A stretch of DNA of 64,000 bases from Crocinitomicaceae bacterium. Lineage in GTDB: Bacteria; Bacteroidota; Bacteroidia; Flavobacteriales_D; Crocinitomicaceae. How positions within the stretch are numbered: the stretch's first letter is position 1; every line of letters starts with the position of its first letter. Where the stretch lies: assembly GCA_020635955.1 (NCBI GenBank), contig JACJYW010000003.1, positions 62,001-126,000 on the forward strand, given 5' to 3'. Positions 27,551 to 36,331 of this stretch are shown here, in pieces. The notes beneath the pieces were generated by a model. It did not search any database and was not told the DNA's origin. It worked only from the letters and a program-made list of their open reading frames with translations. Position numbers and translations under genes: made by a program.

Positions 27551-28572
27551 TGGGGAAAATAGAACACGAATCGTTAAACGCAGCTGATCTAAGAAAGCAA
27601 AGTCATCTTGATCTGGCATTTCAATCTCAAAGTCAATCACTTGATGACAGGTTTTATTATGAACCTATGTTATCAGGACATCCTCACAACAGTGAAGAAA
27701 TGGCCACCAAATGGGGAGATAAAAAGATGCGTTTTCCTATTTGGATTTCCAGCATGACTGGTGGTACATCTAAAGCAGGTCCTATCAATAAAATGCTGGC
27801 CAAAACCGCCAACAAATATGGCTTTGGAATGGGTCTTGGTTCTTGCAGAATTATTTTGGAAGATCAAACCTATTTTGAAGATTTCAACTTACGTCCTATT
27901 CTGGGAGATGAACTTCCATTTTATGCTAATGTTGGAATTGCACAGATTGAGAGAATTCTGCAAAAAAACCAGGGAAAGCTTTTAGGAGATTTGGTAAAAC
28001 GACTGGATGCTGATGGTTTGATAGTGCACGTAAATCCTTTACAGGAGTGGCTTCAGCCAGAAGGAGACCTGATCGAACAATCACCTTTGGTGACCATAGT
28101 GCAATTGCTTAATGAAGCAAATTATCCTATCATTGTAAAGGAAGTAGGACAAGGTTTTGGCCCTCAATCCATGGGGGAATTACTAAAACTTCCTATTTTG
28201 GCTATAGATTTCGCAGCAAACGGAGGAACGAATTTCTCTAAATTAGAATTGCTGCGTAACGAAGAGTTACAAAGTTTCTATAATGACGTTGTATCATTAG
28301 GTCATTCGGCTGATGAAATGGTAAAGTTTTTGAATGATGCCGTTGAAAAGCTGGGAAATGACAGAAAATGTAACAATGTTATTATTAGTGGTGGTGTGCG
28401 CAATTTCTTAGATGGTTACTACTATACATCTAAAGCAGACCTGCATGCAATTTACGGTCAGGCTGCACCATTTTTACAATATGCCAATGAATCGCAGGAA
28501 GCATTGGACGAGTTTGCAAAGTTTCAAATTGACGGGCTGCTAATGGCACAACGTCTTTTAAGAGTGAAGTGA
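27550..28572 (+). CDS. fni: Isopentenyl-diphosphate delta-isomerase, type 2 (FMN)
   Basis: 340 residues; interconverts IPP and DMAPP with FMN and NADPH. Seen: SSMTGGTSKAGPINKMLA, FGMGLGSCRI, the VHVNPLQEWLQPEGD segment, IVKEVGQGFG, and ISGGVRNFLDG in the FMN phosphate region. Start ATG overlaps the preceding TAA by one base and the next gene overlaps its stop by four (ATGA). It supplies DMAPP to the prenyl synthase downstream. Confidence 0.94.
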   Translation: MGKIEHESLNAADLRKQSHLDLAFQSQSQSLDDRFYYEPMLSGHPHNSEEMATKWGDKKMRFPIWISSMTGGTSKAGPINKMLAKTANKYGFGMGLGSCRIILEDQTYFEDFNLRPILGDELPFYANVGIAQIERILQKNQGKLLGDLVKRLDADGLIVHVNPLQEWLQPEGDLIEQSPLVTIVQLLNEANYPIIVKEVGQGFGPQSMGELLKLPILAIDFAANGGTNFSKLELLRNEELQSFYNDVVSLGHSADEMVKFLNDAVEKLGNDRKCNNVIISGGVRNFLDGYYYTSKADLHAIYGQAAPFLQYANESQEALDEFAKFQIDGLLMAQRLLRVK

Positions 28573-29885
28573 TGAATATTTTTATTGAGGGGTTTTCTAA
28601 GAAAAACAAAGAAGAGAAATTAAAAGCGTTAGTTGAATTCTTTAAGGATCCTGCCTTGGCATTGGACACCTTTAAGAGTTTTGATCATCAAAATGAAAAA
28701 ATTCAGGAGTTGATCAACGAGTTTAGTGAGAATACGATTTCGAACTTTCACTTACCATATAGCATTGCGCCCAACTTTAGGATCAATGGTAAAACATATG
28801 CCGTTCCTATGGTTATTGAAGAAAGTTCAGTGGTTGCTGCTGCTTCTAAAAGCGCCAAATTCTGGTACAATTTAGGTGGATTTAGAACTGAGATCGTTGG
28901 TACTGAAAAAGTAGGTCAGGTACATTTCTTATGGAATGATGACAAGCAAAAACTGATCGATCGTTTTGATGAATTGAAGAAATTATTGATCGACGGAACC
29001 AATGAGATCACTGAGAACATGCGCAATCGTGGTGGTGGGATCAGAAATATCGTTCTAAAGGACCTTTCGCATAAAGAAGAGAACCTTATGCAGCTCTTCA
29101 CCACTTTTGAAACAGTGGATTCAATGGGAGCTAACTTTGTTAACTCTTGCTTAGAGCGGTTTGCTGAAATTTTCAGAAACTGGCACAAAGATCAAGCCGA
29201 ATTCAATAATGATGGATTAGAGATCATCATGTCTATCTTATCGAATCTGACACCAAATTGTATGGTTAGATGTTGGGTAGAAACAGGCATTGAAAATCTT
29301 GCAAACATTGTTCCTGGCGTTAGCGGAGAAGAATTTGCAAAGAAATTTTATACGGCAGTAAGAATTGCACAGGTAGATCCTTATCGTGCAACAACACATA
29401 ACAAAGGAATTTATAACGGAATTGATGCTGTGGTTTTAGCCACAGGTAATGATTTCCGTGCAGTAGAAGCTTGTGGTCATGCATTCGCAAGCATGAATGG
29501 AGAATATACTTCATTGACATCATGCTCAATTGAAAACGGTATTTTCAAATTCACTTTAGAATTGCCAATTGCTTTAGGTGTAGTTGGTGGATTGACAAAC
29601 TTGCATCCACTTGTTAAGCTTTCACATGAATTGCTAGACAATCCTAACGCTAAAGAATTGATGAGCATTGCGGCCGCAGCAGGTTTGGCTAATAATTTTG
29701 GTGCCGTTAAGTCTCTAACTACAACGGGTATCCAACAAGGACACATGAAAATGCACCTTTTCAATATCATGAATCAATTAGAAGTTGAACAAAAAGATAG
29801 AGATAAGGTTGTAGAGCATTTCAAAGACAAGAATGTCTCTGTGGCAGCAGTTAGAAAGTTTGTTGAAGAGTTGGAATTAGCCTAG
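28569..29885 (+). CDS. HMG-CoA reductase, class II
   Basis: 438 residues; reduces HMG-CoA to mevalonate. Class II features: the opening EGFSKKNKEEKL, no N-terminal membrane domain, PMVIEESSVVAAASKSAKFW with the catalytic Glu, GIDAVVLATGNDFRAVEA with the catalytic Asp, GVVGGLTNLHP and the late GIQQGHMKMHL with the catalytic His. NADH or NADPH preference is not decided. Class II enzymes were first known as degradative, but here the mevalonate pathway genes on both sides show a biosynthetic role. Confidence 0.95.
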   Translation: MMNIFIEGFSKKNKEEKLKALVEFFKDPALALDTFKSFDHQNEKIQELINEFSENTISNFHLPYSIAPNFRINGKTYAVPMVIEESSVVAAASKSAKFWYNLGGFRTEIVGTEKVGQVHFLWNDDKQKLIDRFDELKKLLIDGTNEITENMRNRGGGIRNIVLKDLSHKEENLMQLFTTFETVDSMGANFVNSCLERFAEIFRNWHKDQAEFNNDGLEIIMSILSNLTPNCMVRCWVETGIENLANIVPGVSGEEFAKKFYTAVRIAQVDPYRATTHNKGIYNGIDAVVLATGNDFRAVEACGHAFASMNGEYTSLTSCSIENGIFKFTLELPIALGVVGGLTNLHPLVKLSHELLDNPNAKELMSIAAAAGLANNFGAVKSLTTTGIQQGHMKMHLFNIMNQLEVEQKDRDKVVEHFKDKNVSVAAVRKFVEELELA

Positions 29886-29889
29886 TCTT

Positions 29890-30804
29890 TTGATTCCAGA
29901 AACGGAAAATAAAACGACCACATTCAGGGCAGCCGGTAAGCTCATGCTTTTTGGCGAGTATATTGTTCTAAAAGGAGCAAAATCGCTTTCTTTTCCGCTA
30001 AAATATGGACAAACATTAGAAGTAATTCCTTCCAAAGGTCATATCGAATGGGAAAGCTGGTCACCTGATGGATGCTGGTTCAAAGCATCTTTTGATCCTC
30101 AACTTGAATTGATTGAAACCAATGATTCTCAGGTGGCAGAAACGTTAAAAGATCTGCTCATTTTGATCAAAGCGTTGAATCCCTCAATAGATCTCCAGCA
30201 AAAATTTAAAATGACTGCTGATTTCAATCTGAAATGGGGATTTGGTTCAAGTTCAACCTTCATAAGTCTTTTGTCTCAATGGAGTGAGACAGATCCATAT
30301 ATTTTATTGGAAAACTCATTTGGAGGGTCAGGATATGATATAGCTTGCGCAATAGCAGATCTGCCAATCATCTATCAGTTGACGAAGGACTCAAGATATT
30401 CCACTGAAGTTCCTATTCATAAGAACTTGAAAGATCACATGTTATTTGTGTATTTGGGACAAAAGCAAAGTTCCAAAAATGAAATTGCACGTTTCAAAAA
30501 GAACGAAATAACGAACGAAGATGTTCAATTAATGAATGATCTGGTGGATAAAGCTGTTAATACAGATTTCGTTGAAGTTTTTGAAACACTTTTAAACCAA
30601 TCTGAAGATTTATTATCCCCTATTATAGGGCGTAAAAAGTTAAAAGAAGATATCTTTGCCGACTATAATTACAGCATTAAATCATTAGGTGCCTGGGGAG
30701 GCGATTTTTTTCTGGCGACTTTCAGAGATCTGGAAACGGCTAAAAACTATTTCAAATCCAAAGGATACACTACAATGTTCACTTACAACGAACTGATTAA
30801 ATAA
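29890..30804 (+). CDS. GYDIA-family GHMP kinase, probable phosphomevalonate kinase
   Basis: 304 residues from a TTG start, five bases after the HMGR stop. GHMP motifs: KLMLFGEYIVL near the N-terminus, the phosphate loop KWGFGSSSTFISLL, GGSGYDIACAIADL (which names the GYDIA family) and a modified motif 3, SLGAWGGDFFLATF. The mevalonate chain needs mevalonate kinase, phosphomevalonate kinase and the decarboxylase. The other two are unambiguous in the next genes, so this one most likely phosphorylates mevalonate 5-phosphate. That assignment rests on context; the kinase fold is clear. Confidence 0.82.
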   Translation: MIPETENKTTTFRAAGKLMLFGEYIVLKGAKSLSFPLKYGQTLEVIPSKGHIEWESWSPDGCWFKASFDPQLELIETNDSQVAETLKDLLILIKALNPSIDLQQKFKMTADFNLKWGFGSSSTFISLLSQWSETDPYILLENSFGGSGYDIACAIADLPIIYQLTKDSRYSTEVPIHKNLKDHMLFVYLGQKQSSKNEIARFKKNEITNEDVQLMNDLVDKAVNTDFVEVFETLLNQSEDLLSPIIGRKKLKEDIFADYNYSIKSLGAWGGDFFLATFRDLETAKNYFKSKGYTTMFTYNELIK

Positions 30805-31859
30805 TGGAAAGAACTACAGAAACAACGAACGAGATCAAAGTAAAATGGCGTTGTCCTTCTAATATTGCTATAGTTAAATACTGGGGTAAGAAAGATGTAC
30901 AAATTCCGTGTAACTCTTCATTGAGTTTGACACTAAACAATTCTTTTACTGAGGTAGAAGTAAGTTTATCTGAGAAAACTACCATGGAAGCAGTAGAATT
31001 AAACTATTACTTTGAAGGTGAGTTGAACGAGAAATTTGGTAAACGTGTTGCTGATTATTTAGCAGACAACATGGAGGATTTCCCTTACTTGAGAGTAAGT
31101 GCTGTAAATATCAATTCAACCAATAGTTTCCCCCACTCTGCCGGTATTGCTTCATCAGCATCTGCATTCGGTGCGATAGCATTAGCTATGCTGGATCTAA
31201 CTTATATCCTTGAAGAAAAGGAAATTGATGATGAATTTTATCAAAAGGCTAGCAGATTGGCGAGATTAGGAAGTGGAAGTGCTTGCAGAAGTATCTTTCC
31301 TGCTTTTGCTTTATGGGGTGAAAATGATAAAGTAGAAGGTTCTTCAAATGACTTTGCTATTGAGGTAGAAACAGTACATCCAATTTTCAGAAATATGCGT
31401 GATGCTATTCTGATCATTGAAGATGAACCAAAGAAAGTTTCAAGTACCGTTGGGCATGGCTTAATGAACGAGCATCCATATGCAAAACAACGATTTGAAC
31501 AAGCTAATAAAAGAACAGCTGAATTAGTGCAGATCCTGAAAGAAGGTGATTTTGATGCTTTCATTCAAATTTGTGAATCAGAAGCTTTAACGCTTCACGC
31601 CATGATGATGACGTCTGTTGATTATTATCTTTTGGTTAAGCCGGGTACATTAACGGCCATTGAAAAACTGATGAATTTCAGATTGGAACACCTTGTTCCT
31701 GTGTGCTTTACATTAGATGCAGGACCTAATGTTCATGTTCTTTACCCAGAAAAATATGCTGAACAGGTTGAAGAATTTATCAAAACCGAATTGACCGATA
31801 CCTATAAGAAAGTTATCTTTGACCACGAAGGCCAAGGCCCTCAGAAATTGAACGTTTAA
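30804..31859 (+). CDS. mvaD: Diphosphomevalonate decarboxylase
   Basis: 351 residues; ATP-dependent decarboxylation of mevalonate 5-diphosphate to IPP. Seen: CPSNIAIVKYWGKKD, NSSLSLTLNN, the phosphate loop SAGIASSASAFGAIA, GSGSACRSIFPAFALW and the catalytic Asp in TLDAGPNVHVLYP. The ATG overlaps the preceding TAA by one base. Confidence 0.95.
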   Translation: MERTTETTNEIKVKWRCPSNIAIVKYWGKKDVQIPCNSSLSLTLNNSFTEVEVSLSEKTTMEAVELNYYFEGELNEKFGKRVADYLADNMEDFPYLRVSAVNINSTNSFPHSAGIASSASAFGAIALAMLDLTYILEEKEIDDEFYQKASRLARLGSGSACRSIFPAFALWGENDKVEGSSNDFAIEVETVHPIFRNMRDAILIIEDEPKKVSSTVGHGLMNEHPYAKQRFEQANKRTAELVQILKEGDFDAFIQICESEALTLHAMMMTSVDYYLLVKPGTLTAIEKLMNFRLEHLVPVCFTLDAGPNVHVLYPEKYAEQVEEFIKTELTDTYKKVIFDHEGQGPQKLNV

Positions 31860-31863
31860 GCTC

Positions 31864-32805
31864 ATGGAAAGATTCACCTCCAAGGTGTTGATGTTTGGGG
31901 AATACAGCTTGCTTTATAACAGCATGGCACTCACCATTCCGTTCGACAAATTCTCTGGTCAATTCAGTTATGCCAATCCTGATGACAAGGATAGTTTAGC
32001 CATGTCATCCAACCAGGGATTACGCAAATTCTGTAATCATATTCTTGAAAATCATACAGACGAACAATTCAAATTGAACGTTCAGAAATTTAAAGCTGAA
32101 CTGGATAAAGGATTGTTCTTTGAAAGTAATATCCCTCAGGGATTCGGTTTAGGAAGTTCTGGAGCATTGGTTGCGGCTATTTTCCTGAGATATCTTGATA
32201 AAGCCGGTGATCTGAAAGATGAGTTAAAGGTGCTAACTGTTGAGAAGATCAAAAGCTTGAAGGCAACTTTAGGTGGACTGGAAGGGTATTTTCACGGCAC
32301 TAGTTCAGGGATCGATCCATTGAGTATTTTGATCAATGAACCTCTTTTGGTAAAATCCAATTTTGATATCGTTCCGGTTAATATACCAGCTTACAAAGAA
32401 GATGGAAAACATGTCGTTTTTCTGTTGAACACAGGAATGGCAAGAAATACAGATAAACTGGTTCAAACATTCAGAGCTAACTGTGAAACAGTTGAATTCA
32501 GAACTAGATTGGAGGAAGTTCTTACTCCTACAACCAATGAGGGAATCAATAGTTTCTTGAAAGCAGATATCGAAAACCTTTATTTCAATTTGTATAATCT
32601 TTCAAAATTTCAATTGACAGAAATGCCCTATTTGATCCCTGAAGTGTATCAACCTGCTTTTCAGCAAGGCTTAGATTCAGGAGATTATTTCCTTAAATTA
32701 TGTGGTGCCGGTGGCGGAGGCTTTATGCTGGGATTCACAGAAAATTGGGACACTACACAAGAAAAATTAAAAGGTCAGGATCTGGAGATCCTATATCGAT
32801 TTTAG
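31864..32805 (+). CDS. Mevalonate kinase (GHMP family)
   Basis: 313 residues. KVLMFGEYSLLYNSMALTIP (motif 1), IPQGFGLGSSGALVAAIF (motif 2), SSGIDPLSILIN with the catalytic Asp region, and KLCGAGGGGFMLGF (motif 3) are all present. It phosphorylates mevalonate to mevalonate 5-phosphate. Four bases separate it from mvaD and six from the next gene. It is distinguished from the GYDIA kinase by its intact GAGGGG motif. Confidence 0.88.
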   Translation: MERFTSKVLMFGEYSLLYNSMALTIPFDKFSGQFSYANPDDKDSLAMSSNQGLRKFCNHILENHTDEQFKLNVQKFKAELDKGLFFESNIPQGFGLGSSGALVAAIFLRYLDKAGDLKDELKVLTVEKIKSLKATLGGLEGYFHGTSSGIDPLSILINEPLLVKSNFDIVPVNIPAYKEDGKHVVFLLNTGMARNTDKLVQTFRANCETVEFRTRLEEVLTPTTNEGINSFLKADIENLYFNLYNLSKFQLTEMPYLIPEVYQPAFQQGLDSGDYFLKLCGAGGGGFMLGFTENWDTTQEKLKGQDLEILYRF

Positions 32806-32811
32806 AATATT

Positions 32812-33789
32812 ATGACTGCTATTACTACAGATCTACAGGCTCAAAAAGTAGCCATTGAAAAATTCTTAGAAACCAAAGCATTAGAAGGTTTTCCTTCGAA
32901 TCTATATGATGCTGTTCATCACATCATGACATTGGATGGTAAACGTTTACGCCCAATGATGGTTTTGACATGCGCAGGCGCTTATGGGATTCCTGAAGAC
33001 AAAGCCATGTCAGCTGCCATCTCAATTGAGGTGTTTCACAATTTCACTTTAGTACATGATGACATCATGGATAAAGCGAAGATCAGAAGAGGAAAGATCA
33101 CCGTTCATGAAAAATACGGTATTGATAAAGCTATTGTAACTGGTGACGCTATGTTACCGCATTCTGTAGATCTTTTGATCCACGGAAATGAAGAGAAAGC
33201 AGGTACTTTGTTGAATTGCTTCAACCAAATGGCTAAAGAGGTAATGGAAGGTCAACAATACGATATGGAGTTTGAAGATCGTAAAGATGTTAAGGTAGAT
33301 GAATACCTGAACATGATCAAATTGAAGACTTCTGTATTGTTCGGTTCTGCCTGTGAAATTGGTGCTGTTTTAGGTGGTGCCTCTGAAGCTGACAGAAAGA
33401 ACCTTTACGACTTTGGTTTATATTCAGGATTAGCTTTCCAGATCATGGATGACTACCTGGATACTTTTGGTGATGAGAACTTTGGAAAAAGAATTGGAGG
33501 AGACATCCTTTTAAATAAAAAATCTTTCTTGTTGGTAAGCGCTATGCAAAATGCAAATGCTGAGCAAAAAGTAAGAATAGAGACCTTGTTCAATGAAAAG
33601 GATGAGGAGAAGAAAATTGCTTCTTTTCAAGCACTTTACAGAGAAATGGATATTCCAAAAATTGCCTTGGATACCATGGAAGAGTTCCACGATAAAAGCG
33701 TAAATGCTGTGAAAGCTACTTCTTTAACGGATGATGCAAAAGAGCGCATCATTCAGTTAGGCGAAGTAATGCTTAAAAGAACGAAGTAG
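32812..33789 (+). CDS. Short-chain trans-prenyl diphosphate synthase, probable farnesyl diphosphate synthase
   Basis: 325 residues of the IspA/IspB fold. First Asp-rich motif DDIMD (83-87) and second DDYLD (213-217) are intact, with GKRLRPMM and FGKRIGGDILLNKKS. Phe lies five residues before the first motif, a position where bulky residues limit chain length, consistent with a C15-C20 product. The motif lacks the two-residue insertion of typical bacterial FPP synthases. Operon position between mevalonate kinase and OSC, with squalene synthase in the same run, argues for FPP supply. Exact chain length is inferred. Confidence 0.85.
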   Translation: MTAITTDLQAQKVAIEKFLETKALEGFPSNLYDAVHHIMTLDGKRLRPMMVLTCAGAYGIPEDKAMSAAISIEVFHNFTLVHDDIMDKAKIRRGKITVHEKYGIDKAIVTGDAMLPHSVDLLIHGNEEKAGTLLNCFNQMAKEVMEGQQYDMEFEDRKDVKVDEYLNMIKLKTSVLFGSACEIGAVLGGASEADRKNLYDFGLYSGLAFQIMDDYLDTFGDENFGKRIGGDILLNKKSFLLVSAMQNANAEQKVRIETLFNEKDEEKKIASFQALYREMDIPKIALDTMEEFHDKSVNAVKATSLTDDAKERIIQLGEVMLKRTK

Positions 33790-33804
33790 TATTTTGTTCA
33801 TTTG

Positions 33805-33898
33805 TAATTAGTTGAACAGTTAATTAGTAACTTGATTTTCGAATTAAATGGGCTTTTTGAACTATTGCCTCCGTTTCTATTGCCTCTTTAACTAATTA
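33805..33898 (+). promoter_or_regulatory. OSC leader with repeated TAATTAGT boxes
   Basis: The 126 bases before the cyclase gene are the only real gap in the run. They hold TAATTAGT at 33805-33812 and again at 33821-33828, its complement ACTAATTA at 33891-33898, and a 10-base direct repeat CTATTGCCTC at 33862-33871 and 33877-33886. No complete promoter was recognised. A repressor or activator site, or a second promoter for the cyclase, is inferred. Confidence 0.35.
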
Positions 33899-33915
33899 CA
33901 TAATATTCAATACCC

Positions 33916-36204
33916 TTGAGCACATCTGAAAAACAAAATACAAAAATTGACTTTTCTCAAAAAGAGCAGACCTACTTCTGGAACTGTTGGAAATTCACAT
34001 CAAAAAATGGTCAACAACGTTGGCATTTCGAAATTCCGGATGAATTAAAAGATATCGTTCAATCTGAAGAAGATTGGAACAAAGCTGAAGCTAAAGAATT
34101 TCTCAAACATTTTGATCAGTCATTCATTTTTGACAAGAAAGTCAATCCGAATTCTGCAGATAAAGTTTTTCGTTGGATCCGTGATCAGCAGGTTGATCCT
34201 CACAAGATCGTAGGATCAGATCCAAATGCCAGTTTGAAAGAAAGAACCAGAACCTCCCTACTTAATGGTTTTTCCTTTTACGAAACCCTGCAAGAACCGG
34301 ATGGTAACTGGGCAGGTGATTATGGCGGACCTTTGTTTCTGATCCCGGGTTTGGTAATCGCTTCCTATATTTCTGAAACGCCTTTTGAGAAACCCATGCA
34401 AGTGTTGATGAAACGTAATTTATGGAATCATCAAAACGAAGATGGAGGTTGGGGATTACACATTGAAGGGCATTCTACTATGTTTGGAACGGTAATGCAA
34501 TACGTTACCCTTAGGATCTTAGGAGAAGACCTCTCCCACCCTGACATGCAAAGAGCTCAAAAGTGGATCCTTGATAATGGTGGAGCAATAAAGATCCCAC
34601 AATGGGGTAAATTCTACCTTTCTGTGCTCAATGTTTATGACTGGAAAGGGAATGATGCTCTTTTACCGGAAATGTGGAAGTTTCCAAAATGGGTTCCTTT
34701 TCACCCCGGAAAATACTGGTGTCACAATAGAATGATCTTTTTACCAATGTCTTATTGCTACGGAAATAAGGTAAAAGTAAAGGAGAACGATTTAGTGCTT
34801 GCCATGCGTAAAGAACTTTACGTGCAAGATTACGATAAGATCAATTGGAGAAAAGCACGTAGAGAAGCTTGTGAGATAGATATTTTCCATCCGGTGAACA
34901 AATGGTATTTGTTCTTGAGCAAATTCACCAATTTCTACGAACGTATTCATTCAAAACGATTCAGAAAGAAAGCCTTGAAATATGTGAATGATTATATTGA
35001 TCATGAAGATATTCATACCAGATACATCAACATTGGTCCGGTAAATCAGGCCATCAACTCTATTTGTGTTTGGCATCATCATGGCAAAGATTCTGAGCAA
35101 TTCCAACAGCACGTTTATCGTTGGCAGGATTATTTGTGGATAGCTGAAGATGGGGCTAAAATGGGTGGATACAACGGTTCTCAATTGTGGGATACCTCCT
35201 TTGCTGGGCAGGCTTTACTCGAAGCCGATATGGAAAGTGATTTTCCCGAAATGGCGGCAAACATCTATCATTTCATAGATATTACTCAAATTGACAGAGA
35301 TCCTGTTGAGCATAAAAAATACTGGCGTGATGTTACTGTAGGATGCTGGCCATTCTCCACTATTGATCATGCCTGGGCGGTAACAGATTGTACCTCTGAA
35401 GGAATGAAAACTGCCCTACTCTATAATAACAAACCACACATTCCTAAGAAAAATGTGATTGATGTAGAGCGATTAAAACCTGCCATTGACTGGTTGTTGT
35501 TCATGCAAAATAATGACGGTGGATGGGCTTCGTATGAGCGCAAAAGAGCTCCACAGTGGATCGAAGTATTGAATCCGGCCATGTTGTTTGAGAACATCAT
35601 GGTGGAGGTTACCTATACTGAGTGTTCATCAGCCACCATGCAAGGATTGAAGGAATTCATGCTAAACCATGATTACCGTAAAGAGGATATCAAAAAAGCC
35701 ATTGCAAAAGGAACTGAATTCCTGAAAAAGAAACAATGGGATGATGGCTCATTCTATGGTTGCTGGGGCGTTTGTTTCTGTTACGGAACCTGGTTCGGTA
35801 TTGAAGGTTTATTGTGTGGAGGCGAAGAAGGATATGAAAACGGCAATCCATCCGAACGAATTAAAAAAGCTTGTGACTTCTTAGTAAGCAAGCAATCTGC
35901 TGACGGTAGCTGGGGAGAGCATTTTGAAAGTTGCGTACAGCATTGCTACATACAGCATGAAGAAGGTCAGATCATCAATACAGCCTGGGCTTTACTTGGA
36001 TTGATGAAAGCCAAATACCCGAACAAAGAGGTAATTGAAAAAGGAGTAGAATTCATTCTATCTCGTCAATGGGATAACGGAGACTTCCCTCAGGAAGCCA
36101 TTTCAGGGGTTTTTAATGGTAATTGTATGGAAACCTATACATCTTACCGAAATGTATTCCCTTTATGGGCTTTAGCAAGGTATTATCAGTATTATTCGAA
36201 GTAG
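33916..36204 (+). CDS. Oxidosqualene cyclase (sterol or arborinol-type triterpenol synthase)
   Basis: 762 residues from a TTG start. Cyclises 2,3-oxidosqualene to a 3-hydroxytriterpenoid, probably as a monotopic membrane enzyme. OSC rather than hopene cyclase: the acid motif is DCTSE (Asp491) instead of DxDDTA; the Asp-activating Cys lies in YTECSSA (Cys570); NGSQLWDTSFAGQALLEA and DGGWASYERKR match eukaryotic enzymes. QW-type repeats occur near residues 175 and 600-700. The active-site stretch is KYWCHNRMIFLPMSYCYG (His270-Asn271), where eukaryotic lanosterol synthases have His-Cys. Length fits OSCs (~730-760). It ends the run; no sterol demethylase or reductase follows. The exact product is open. 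Confidence 0.94.
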   Translation: MSTSEKQNTKIDFSQKEQTYFWNCWKFTSKNGQQRWHFEIPDELKDIVQSEEDWNKAEAKEFLKHFDQSFIFDKKVNPNSADKVFRWIRDQQVDPHKIVGSDPNASLKERTRTSLLNGFSFYETLQEPDGNWAGDYGGPLFLIPGLVIASYISETPFEKPMQVLMKRNLWNHQNEDGGWGLHIEGHSTMFGTVMQYVTLRILGEDLSHPDMQRAQKWILDNGGAIKIPQWGKFYLSVLNVYDWKGNDALLPEMWKFPKWVPFHPGKYWCHNRMIFLPMSYCYGNKVKVKENDLVLAMRKELYVQDYDKINWRKARREACEIDIFHPVNKWYLFLSKFTNFYERIHSKRFRKKALKYVNDYIDHEDIHTRYINIGPVNQAINSICVWHHHGKDSEQFQQHVYRWQDYLWIAEDGAKMGGYNGSQLWDTSFAGQALLEADMESDFPEMAANIYHFIDITQIDRDPVEHKKYWRDVTVGCWPFSTIDHAWAVTDCTSEGMKTALLYNNKPHIPKKNVIDVERLKPAIDWLLFMQNNDGGWASYERKRAPQWIEVLNPAMLFENIMVEVTYTECSSATMQGLKEFMLNHDYRKEDIKKAIAKGTEFLKKKQWDDGSFYGCWGVCFCYGTWFGIEGLLCGGEEGYENGNPSERIKKACDFLVSKQSADGSWGEHFESCVQHCYIQHEEGQIINTAWALLGLMKAKYPNKEVIEKGVEFILSRQWDNGDFPQEAISGVFNGNCMETYTSYRNVFPLWALARYYQYYSK

Positions 36205-36206
36205 GA

Positions 36207-36225
36207 TTTTTCCGATCTGGAAAAA
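36207..36225 (+). terminator. Weak hairpin after the cyclase gene
   Basis: TTTTTCC (36207-36213), loop GATCT, GGAAAAA (36219-36225), starting three bases after the OSC stop. It is AT-rich and not followed by a clean T-run, so it is a modest terminator candidate. The remaining bases to 36331 show nothing recognisable. Confidence 0.4.
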
Positions 36226-36331
36226 ATGATTTACTTTATTTAGTAGTTGTGTACAATTCCAATAACATTCCGAATTTCATAACTGAGGATCTCCTAGGTT
36301 GATTGAGATTAAAACTTATCTCTATCCGCTT

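Noticed and set aside
33916..36204. Squalene-hopene cyclase
   Set aside because: The acid motif is DCTSE, not DxDDTA, and YTECSSA and NGSQLWDTSFA match oxidosqualene cyclases. A squalene monooxygenase in the same run supplies the oxidosqualene.
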